A stretch of 64,000 nt of DNA from Terrabacter terrigena. GTDB taxonomy: Bacteria > Actinomycetota > Actinomycetes > Actinomycetales > Dermatophilaceae. The DNA lies in the NCBI RefSeq assembly GCF_042676085.1, contig NZ_JBHTKH010000004.1, positions 248,001-312,000 of the forward strand, in the 5' to 3' direction. Made by a program: the position numbers and the translations under genes. The stretch's first letter is position 1. Every line of letters begins with the position of its first letter. Shown one piece after another: positions 58,154 through 64,000 of this stretch. The notes beneath the pieces are model-generated. The model did no database searches and was not told where the DNA came from. It worked only from the letters and a program-made list of their open reading frames with translations.

Positions 58154-58975
58154 GTGACGACGGACGCGACGACTGAGCAGACCACCGACAGCTCGACCCG
58201 GCAGGACCGACCTCTCGCCCTCATCACCGGCGGAGGCACCGGCATCGGAGCGGCCATCGCCCGCCGCCTCGCCTCGGACGGCTTCGAGGTCGTCGTCGCA
58301 GGACGCCGTCGCGAGAAGCTCGACGAGGTCGTCGCCGCCGTCGAGGGCGCCGGTGGGGCTGCCCGGGCCGTGGTCATGGACGTCACCGACGGCGCCTCCG
58401 TCGAGGGCGGCGTCGCGAGCCTCCGCCGCTGCGACGTGCTCGTCAACAACGCCGGCGGTGCCCTCGGCGTGACCCGTGTGGAGGACAGCGACCCCGACGA
58501 GTGGGAGCGCATGTACTCGAGCAACGTCGTCGGCACGCTGCGGGTGACCCAGGCCGCGCTGCCGCTGCTGCGCCGCTCGTCCCGCGCCACGATCGTCGAC
58601 ATCAGCTCGATCGCCGGCGAGCGCGTCTACGAGGGCGGGGCCGGCTACGTCGCGGCCAAGCACGGCACGTCCGTGGTCTCCGAGACGCTCCGGCTGGAGC
58701 TCAACGGCGAGAACATCCGCGTCATCGACATCCGCCCCGGCATGGTGCGCACCGAGGAGTTCTCGCTCACCCGGCTGCACGGCGACCAGGCGGCTGCCGA
58801 CAAGGTCTACGAGAACGTCGACCGGCCACTCGTCGCCGACGACGTCGCGGAGTGCGTCGGCTTCGCCGTGGGCCTGCCACAGCACGTCAACATCGACACC
58901 ATGGTCATCAAGCCCGTCGCGCAGGCGGCGCCGCACAAGGTGCACCGCGCACCGATCGACTGGAAGCAGGAGTGA
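58154..58975 (+). CDS. Short-chain dehydrogenase/reductase
   Basis: This SDR of about 273 residues is read from GTG 58154. The first 20 residues are Thr/Ser/Asp-rich. The Rossmann motif is LITGGGTGIGAAIARRLAS, with AGRRREK suggesting NADP preference. Then come DVLVNNAGGALG, IVDISSIAGE and the active-site GYVAAKHG (Tyr-x3-Lys). The end (LPQHVNIDTMVIKPVAQA) matches serine/3-hydroxy acid dehydrogenase-like SDRs. Its stop overlaps the ispF start (TGATG), so it is tightly coupled to the MEP genes. The substrate is unknown. Confidence 0.92.
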   Translation: MTTDATTEQTTDSSTRQDRPLALITGGGTGIGAAIARRLASDGFEVVVAGRRREKLDEVVAAVEGAGGAARAVVMDVTDGASVEGGVASLRRCDVLVNNAGGALGVTRVEDSDPDEWERMYSSNVVGTLRVTQAALPLLRRSSRATIVDISSIAGERVYEGGAGYVAAKHGTSVVSETLRLELNGENIRVIDIRPGMVRTEEFSLTRLHGDQAAADKVYENVDRPLVADDVAECVGFAVGLPQHVNIDTMVIKPVAQAAPHKVHRAPIDWKQE

Positions 58976-59469
58976 TGACGGCGCTGCCGCGCGTCGGCGT
59001 CGGCGTGGACGTCCACGCGTACGCCCCCGAGGGCTCCGACCGTGAGCTCTGGGTCGCCGGTCTGCACTGGCCGGGGGAGCGCGGTCTCGACGGCCACTCC
59101 GACGCCGACGTCGCCGCACACGCCGCGTGCGACGCGCTCTTCTCCGCTGCCGGGATCGGTGACCTCGGTGCCCACTTCGGCACGTCGCGGCCCGAGCTGG
59201 CCGGCGCATCCGGTGCGACCCTGCTGGCAGAGGCGGCCCGGCTCGTGCGTGAGGCCGGCTTCGAGATCGGCAACATCGCCGTCCAGGTCGTCGGCAACGC
59301 GCCGAAGGTCGGCAGCCGGCGGGGCGAGGCCGAGACCGCGCTGTCGTCGGCCGCCGGGGCTCCGGTCTCGGTGAGCGGCACGACGACCGACGGTCTGGGC
59401 CTGACCGGGCGTGGGGAGGGCGTCGCGGCCATCGCCACCGCCCTCGTGGTGGCACCGCGGACGCCGTGA
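58975..59469 (+). CDS. ispF: 2-C-methyl-D-erythritol 2,4-cyclodiphosphate synthase
   Basis: This 164-residue enzyme follows IspD and IspE in the MEP pathway. ATG 58975 overlaps the SDR stop. The zinc site DVHAY near the N-terminus, GLDGHSDADVAAHAACDAL, IGDLGAHFGTS and the nucleotide-binding TTTDGLGLTGRGEGVAA are all intact. Confidence 0.96.
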   Translation: MTALPRVGVGVDVHAYAPEGSDRELWVAGLHWPGERGLDGHSDADVAAHAACDALFSAAGIGDLGAHFGTSRPELAGASGATLLAEAARLVREAGFEIGNIAVQVVGNAPKVGSRRGEAETALSSAAGAPVSVSGTTTDGLGLTGRGEGVAAIATALVVAPRTP

Positions 59470-59556
59470 GCGGCGGTCGCGCTTGACGCCGTCCCGGCCG
59501 GGTAGGCCACCGGCGTAGGGCAACGCATCGACGCGTGGCCCGTCGAGGAGGTCGGC

Positions 59557-60156
59557 ATGCAGGTAAGCACCATCATCTGGATCGTCGTGGCGGTGGTCGT
59601 CGTTCTCGCGGCCATCGGCTTCGTCGCCGCGCGTGGCAGGGGCCACCGTGTCGACGCCCAACGGGAGCGGGCCGCAGACATCCGCGACGAGGCCCGTGAG
59701 CACGACCGGGACCTTCGGGAGCGTGAGGCTGCTGCCACCGAGGCCGAGGCGCGGTCGCAGATGGCCCGCGCGCAGGCGCAACGGGCCCAGGTCGAGGCCG
59801 AGCGGCTGGACGCCGAGGCACGCGACCGCACCAGCGGGGCCGAGGAGGTACGCCGCGAGCGGGACGAGCGGCTGCGTGAGGCCGACCTGCACGACCCCGA
59901 CATCGGCACCGACAAGGAGGGCCGCCGGCTCGACGAGGACGGCAACCGCGTCGGCACGCCGATCGAGCGCCGGCACGACGGCCCCGACCGCGCGGACCCC
60001 GGGTGGGACCGTCGGGACCGGCCCGACCTCGACCGTGACGGTCGGGACGATCGCGACGGCCGGGGCGGCGGCGACGCCGAGTGGAACGACCGGGCGCAGG
60101 CCGACCGCCCGGGAGTCGACGGCGACGACACGGGCCAGGAGGACCGCAGGCGCTGA
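59557..60156 (+). CDS. Single-span membrane protein with long charged coiled coil
   Basis: This 199-residue protein starts with one transmembrane helix (IIWIVVAVVVVLAAIGFVAA, residues about 6-26). A charged coiled coil follows (RAADIRDEAREHDRDLREREAAATEAEA to about residue 110), then LHDPDIGTDKEGRRLDEDGNR and an Asp/Arg/Gly-rich disordered tail. Proteins of this pattern are common in Intrasporangiaceae and relatives. They have no known role. It stands between ispF and cysS in the same direction. Confidence 0.75.
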   Translation: MQVSTIIWIVVAVVVVLAAIGFVAARGRGHRVDAQRERAADIRDEAREHDRDLREREAAATEAEARSQMARAQAQRAQVEAERLDAEARDRTSGAEEVRRERDERLREADLHDPDIGTDKEGRRLDEDGNRVGTPIERRHDGPDRADPGWDRRDRPDLDRDGRDDRDGRGGGDAEWNDRAQADRPGVDGDDTGQEDRRR

Positions 60157-60424
60157 CGCGAGCGCGGACCCGGCCGCGGGGCCTGGTCTCACTCGTCGTA
60201 CGTTGGCGGCCGAACCGACCCGACCCGCGTCCAGGAACCCTCACGCGGGCCGGGCGCAACCAGCGAGCGACGAGAGCTCGGCGTCGTCCTCACAGGTGAC
60301 ACGCTCTTCCAGGGTGGTCCGGGTGCGAGGCGCGAGGAGGCCGTCGGCGCGCGCCCGCCGGACGGCATACGTGCTCGGGGGCGCGTGGTCGGGTGCGACG
60401 TGGCGCGCCGATAGACTTCGGCGG

Positions 60425-61915
60425 GTGACCCTACGACTGTTCGACACTGCAACCCGGGAGCTGCGCGACTTCACGCCGCGCGAGACGGGCAAGGTCGGCA
60501 TGTACATCTGTGGTCTCACGACGCAGGGTGCGCCGCACATCGGCCACATCCGATTCGCCGTGGCGTTCGACGTGCTGCGCCGTTGGCTCGAGACCGGTCA
60601 CGGCTACGACGTGACGCTCGTGCGCAACGTCACCGACATCGACGACAAGGTGCTGCGCAAGGCGGTCGAGGCCGGCGAGGACTGGTTCGCCCTGACCTAC
60701 CGCAACGAGCGGCTCACCGCTCAGGCGCTCGACGCGCTGGGGGTCGAGCCGGCCACCTACGAGCCGCGCGCCACCGGCCACGTGCCCGACATGATCACCC
60801 TGATGGAGACGCTCATCGAGAAGGGGCACGCGTATGCCGCCCCCGACGGCAGCGGCGACGTGTACTTCGACGTGCGTTCCTGGCCCGAGTACGGCTCGCT
60901 CACCGGGCAGTCCATCGACGACATGGCGAACGCCGACGACGCCGACCCGCGCGGCAAGCGCGACCCGCGTGACTTCGCCCTCTGGAAGGGACGCAAGTCC
61001 GACGAGCCCGAGAGCGCCTCGTGGCCGACGCCGTTCGGCACCGGTCGCCCGGGCTGGCACCTCGAGTGCTCGGCGATGGCGCGGCGCTGGCTGGGCGACG
61101 AGTTCGACATCCACGGCGGCGGCATCGACCTGCGCTTCCCGCACCACGAGAACGAGCTGGCGCAGTCCCGGGCCGCGGGCCTGGGCTTCGCGCGGTACTG
61201 GCTCCACAACGCGTGGGTGACGGTCAAGGGCCAGAAGATGGGCAAGTCGCTCGGCAACGCCCTCGAGGTGCGGCACCTGCTCGAGGAGACGCGGCCCATC
61301 GTGCTGCGCTACTACCTCACGGCCGCGCACTACCGGTCGATGATCGAGTACCACCCCGGCTCGCTCGACGAGGCGTCGGCGGCCGTCGACCGGATCGAGG
61401 GCTTCCTCGAGCGCGCGTCGCGGCGCGGCCCCATCGAGCCGCTCGCGACCGCTGCGCTTCCCGAGGCGTTCGTCGCCTCGATGGACGACGACCTCGGTGT
61501 CAGCGGGGCGCTCGCGGTCGTGCACGACACGGTGCGCGCCGGCAACAGCGCCCTCGACGAGGACGACGACGAGGCCGCGCTGGCCGCAGCCGCCGCCGTC
61601 GTCGCGATGACCGATGTGCTCGGCGTCAACCCGTTGGCGGCCCACTGGGGCTCCGGCAGCAGCCGGCAGGACGCCGCCGCCGAGCTCGCGCTCGACGCGC
61701 TCGTCCGCGCCCAGCTCGACGCCCGCCAGGTCGCCCGACAGGAGCGCGACTTCGAGCGGGCCGACGAGATCCGCGACCAGCTGACCGCCGTCGGCATCGA
61801 GATCACCGACACCCCGTCGGGGGCCCAGTGGTCGCTCGCGCGCCCGACGCGGGCCGCGGCCGACGCCCCCGACTCCACGAACGCGGCCCTCGGGGCCGAG
61901 AAGGCACAGGGCTGA
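60425..61915 (+). CDS. cysS: Cysteinyl-tRNA synthetase
   Basis: This 496-residue enzyme charges tRNA-Cys. It is read from GTG 60425. The HIGH motif is GAPHIGHIRF and the KMSKS motif is QKMGKSLGNAL. Zinc ligands are in MYICGLTTQ, WHLECSAMA and FPHHENELAQS. The C-terminal DALR-type helices (LDARQVARQERDFERADEIRDQL) are present, so this is CysS and not the shorter mycothiol ligase MshC. The rlmB gene begins one base after the stop. Confidence 0.97.
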   Translation: MTLRLFDTATRELRDFTPRETGKVGMYICGLTTQGAPHIGHIRFAVAFDVLRRWLETGHGYDVTLVRNVTDIDDKVLRKAVEAGEDWFALTYRNERLTAQALDALGVEPATYEPRATGHVPDMITLMETLIEKGHAYAAPDGSGDVYFDVRSWPEYGSLTGQSIDDMANADDADPRGKRDPRDFALWKGRKSDEPESASWPTPFGTGRPGWHLECSAMARRWLGDEFDIHGGGIDLRFPHHENELAQSRAAGLGFARYWLHNAWVTVKGQKMGKSLGNALEVRHLLEETRPIVLRYYLTAAHYRSMIEYHPGSLDEASAAVDRIEGFLERASRRGPIEPLATAALPEAFVASMDDDLGVSGALAVVHDTVRAGNSALDEDDDEAALAAAAAVVAMTDVLGVNPLAAHWGSGSSRQDAAAELALDALVRAQLDARQVARQERDFERADEIRDQLTAVGIEITDTPSGAQWSLARPTRAAADAPDSTNAALGAEKAQG

Positions 61916-61916
61916 C

Positions 61917-62888
61917 ATGCCAGGCAACTCCCAGCGGCGCGGCGCCATTCGCAAGGGCGGCAAGGGCGCGACCGTCGGCTCCGGCGGCCAGCGTCGTCGC
62001 GGGCTCGAGGGCAAGGGCCCCACGCCCAAGGCCGCCGACCGCGAGTACCACCCGGCCCATAAGCGCGCGAAGGCTGTGGCCAAGCGGCAGGGCGGCGGTC
62101 CGGGTGCGTCGACGGGTCGCGGGCCGGCCCGACCGCAGCGGCGCACCAAGGGCTCGAGCGAGATCGTCGCCGGGCGCAACTCGGTCGTCGAGGCGCTGCG
62201 CGCCGACATCCCCGTGTCGACGATGTACGTCGCCGGACGCATCGACTCCGACGACCGCGTGCGCGAGGCCCTCAAGATCGCGACCGAGCGGGGCCTGCCC
62301 ATCCTCGAGACGCCGCGCGGCGAGCTCGACCGGCTCACCGACGGCGCGGTGCACCAGGGCCTCGCGCTGCAGGTGCCGCCCTACGACTACGCCCACCCCA
62401 ACGACCTCATCGACCCCGACATGCCCGGTATCCCGCTCGTCGTGGCCCTCGACGGCATCACCGACCCGCGCAACCTCGGCGCGATCATCCGGTCGGTCGC
62501 GGCGTTCGGTGGCCACGGTGTCGTCGTGCCCGAGCGTCGCTCGGTCGGCATGACCGCCTCGGCGTGGAAGACGTCGGCCGGAGCCGCCGCGCGCGTCCCG
62601 GTCGCCAAGGCGAGCAACCTCAACCGGGCGCTCGAGGACTTCAAGAAGGCCGGCTTCTTCATCCTCGGCCTCGACATGGAGGGCGACGTCGAGCTGCCCG
62701 ACCTGGCCCTCGCCAACGAGCCGCTCGTGATCGTCACCGGCTCCGAGGGCAAGGGTCTCTCGCGCCTCGTCAGCGAGACCTGTGACCAGATCGTCTCGAT
62801 CCCGATGAGCTCGGCCGTCGAGTCGCTGAACGCCGGCATCGCCACGGGCGTCACGCTCTACGAGATCGCCCGCCAGCGCCGCAGCTGA
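61917..62888 (+). CDS. rlmB: 23S rRNA (guanosine-2'-O-)-methyltransferase, SpoU family
   Basis: This 323-residue enzyme methylates 23S rRNA G2251. A basic, Gly/Lys/Arg-rich N-terminal extension of about 78 residues precedes the L30e-like substrate domain (EIVAGRNSVVEALRADIPVST). The SPOUT domain shows VALDGITDPRNLGAIIRSV (motif 1), VIVTGSEGKGLSRLV (motif 2) and IPMSSAVESLNAGIATGVTLYE (motif 3). Coupling to cysS is standard in Actinobacteria. Confidence 0.94.
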   Translation: MPGNSQRRGAIRKGGKGATVGSGGQRRRGLEGKGPTPKAADREYHPAHKRAKAVAKRQGGGPGASTGRGPARPQRRTKGSSEIVAGRNSVVEALRADIPVSTMYVAGRIDSDDRVREALKIATERGLPILETPRGELDRLTDGAVHQGLALQVPPYDYAHPNDLIDPDMPGIPLVVALDGITDPRNLGAIIRSVAAFGGHGVVVPERRSVGMTASAWKTSAGAAARVPVAKASNLNRALEDFKKAGFFILGLDMEGDVELPDLALANEPLVIVTGSEGKGLSRLVSETCDQIVSIPMSSAVESLNAGIATGVTLYEIARQRRS

Positions 62889-63063
62889 CGTGTGCCGTCC
62901 GGGGCCGCTCGGCGGCATACGTGCTCGCTGCCCCGGCCCGGGAACTCGGGGAGGCCCTCCGACGCTGGTCCAGATGACGTCGGTAGAGTTGTCCCGCACA
63001 ACTACGGCGTGTAGTAACAACCGCGGCTGCGCTCGGCAGCAGGACAGACGGAGGACGGAACCC

Positions 63064-63915
63064 GTGGCCAGGAGCAACCGCGCAGAGACGGCAGCCCGGG
63101 CAGCGCAGCTGCGGGCCGAGGCGGCGCGCAAGGACCGCCAGCGCAGGCAGGTCGTCGCGGCCGCCGTGGCGGTCGTGGTGGTCGTCATCGCCGTCGTCGT
63201 CGGCATCGCGATTTCCAACCGGCCCGCCGACACCCCCGCCGCGTCCGGCGGAGCGGCTGCGCTGCAGAAGCTCGAGACCCTCCCGCCCTCGCTCTTCGAC
63301 TCCGCGCCGGCCCCGGCCCCCTCTCAGGCGCCCGTCAAGCTCCAGGGCGGCACCGCGCTGACGCAGGACGGCAAGCCCAAGGTGCTCTACGTCGGCGCCG
63401 AGTTCTGCCCGTTCTGCGCGATGGAGCGCTGGGCCCTGATCGGCGCTCTCTCCCGCTTCGGCACGTTCACCGGCATCACCGAGACGACGAGCTCGAGCAG
63501 CGACGTGCATCCCGACACCCCGACGTTCTCCTTCAAGGACGCGAAGTTCACGAGCAACGTCGTCGCCTTCGAGGCCGTCGAGACCCAGGACCGCAACAAC
63601 AAGCCGCTGCAGACCCTCGAGGGTGAGAACCTCGCGCTCTTCAAGAAGTTCAACCCCGAGGGCGGCATCCCCTGGATCAGCTACGGCGGCACGCACTCGA
63701 CGAGCGGCGCGACCGTCGACGCGAACGTCTTCGAGGGCAAGACCTACGACCAGATCATCGCCGGCATCTCCGACCCGAAGTCCGACATCGGCAAGACGGT
63801 CACCCCGGCGATCAACATGATCACGGCGCAGATCTGCTCGCAGACCAAGAACCAGCCGGCCAACGTCTGCACGAGCCAGGGCGTCGTCGCCGCGTCCGTC
63901 CTGCTCAAGCGGTGA
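63064..63915 (+). CDS. DUF929-family thioredoxin-like membrane protein
   Basis: This 283-residue protein is read from GTG 63064. A basic coiled N-terminus (AARAAQLRAEAARKDRQRR) leads into one helix (VVAAAVAVVVVVIAVVVGIAI). The outside part has a thioredoxin-like CxxC, LYVGAEFCPFCAMERW, then ETQDRNNKPLQTLEGEN and GGIPWISYGG. Members of this family often sit next to a vitamin K epoxide reductase-like protein and are thought to take part in extracytoplasmic disulfide formation. The next gene begins 4 bp later. Confidence 0.9.
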   Translation: MARSNRAETAARAAQLRAEAARKDRQRRQVVAAAVAVVVVVIAVVVGIAISNRPADTPAASGGAAALQKLETLPPSLFDSAPAPAPSQAPVKLQGGTALTQDGKPKVLYVGAEFCPFCAMERWALIGALSRFGTFTGITETTSSSSDVHPDTPTFSFKDAKFTSNVVAFEAVETQDRNNKPLQTLEGENLALFKKFNPEGGIPWISYGGTHSTSGATVDANVFEGKTYDQIIAGISDPKSDIGKTVTPAINMITAQICSQTKNQPANVCTSQGVVAASVLLKR

Positions 63916-63919
63916 CCCG

Positions 63920-64000
63920 ATGAGCTCGCTGCGTGGCGACGCGCACGGCCAGGCGCCCACCGCAGCCGTACGCGTGCGGCCGGGCTGGCTCGCGCCGCTG
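63920..64000 (+). CDS. Start of a further gene, cut by the window edge (possibly VKOR-like)
   Basis: ATG 63920 opens 27 codons (SSLRGDAHGQAPTAAVRVRP) that reach the right edge. Only a polar N-terminus and the first hydrophobic residues are visible. The family association of DUF929 proteins suggests a vitamin K epoxide reductase-type membrane protein, but the visible part cannot show it. Confidence 0.45.
   Translation, partial: MSSLRGDAHGQAPTAAVRVRPGWLAPL

Noticed and set aside
1..64000. CRISPR array or cas genes
   Set aside because: No regularly spaced repeats of 24-40 bp and no Cas-like proteins were seen.
1..64000. rRNA operon
   Set aside because: No conserved 16S, 23S or 5S segments were recognised; the only RNA gene supported is tRNA-Lys.

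Overview
This is about 64 kb of high-GC DNA from an actinobacterium. It carries mycothiol genes (mshA, mshD), CarD, SenX3-RegX3, GlnR and an HbhA-like protein, and gene orders recalled from Mycobacterium (XRE-hbhA-DUF2516; mshA-YbjN-gpm-senX3-regX3; carD-ispD-ispF-cysS-rlmB). Codon choice and several protein types point to Micrococcales, most likely Intrasporangiaceae (Janibacter, Tetrasphaera, Phycicoccus, Knoellia group). That placement is inference.

Region 1 (1-1020) is chromosomal flank with a partial secreted protein and a small membrane protein. Region 2 (1021-11816) is an integrated element bounded by a 51-bp direct repeat; the right copy is the 3' part of an intact tRNA-Lys(TTT) gene. 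Its right end is a typical actinomycete integrative element module: RepSA-type replication initiator, small excisionase and tyrosine integrase, all overlapping. Its left part is degenerate cargo: decayed genes, an IS110-family transposase gene interrupted by an IS3-family element with a 3-bp target duplication, and an ECF sigma factor locus. At that locus a 393-bp inverted repeat splits a membrane-anchored trypsin-like protease between two strands. Inverting the 1,068-bp segment between the arms would join sigma factor, membrane anchor, sensor segment and protease on one strand. I saw no FtsK-like transfer gene.

Region 3 (11850-25400) holds a secreted phospholipase C and a glycerophosphodiesterase, then a Pls/PosA-type single-module peptide synthetase (poly-lysine-synthetase architecture) with an M1 peptidase overlapping its stop and a convergent phosphopantetheinyl transferase. 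Small membrane proteins, a PEBP-like protein, a DinB-like protein and a SigB/SigF-type sigma factor follow.

Region 4 (25400-41030) is dominated by phosphate: DUF47 regulator plus Pit transporter, pstSCAB behind a PHO box, a MutT1-type Nudix/phosphatase, polyphosphate kinase and a secreted 5'-nucleotidase. mshD and glnR lie among them. phoU and senX3-regX3 sit further right (52900-55960). Together with the phospholipase pair, the window is rich in phosphate acquisition and storage functions.

Region 5 (41030-64000) is mostly housekeeping: DsrE, nitrobindin, YgfZ, BKACE, XRE-HbhA, asparaginase, Dtd, cupin, a MEDS/ATPase regulator, mshA-YbjN-gpmA, phoU/senX3-regX3, carD-ispD-SDR-ispF, cysS-rlmB and a DUF929 protein followed by a gene cut by the window edge. 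Intergenic spaces hold strong hairpins and short repeat families, and the heptamer GTATGCC/GGCATAC appears enriched across the window.
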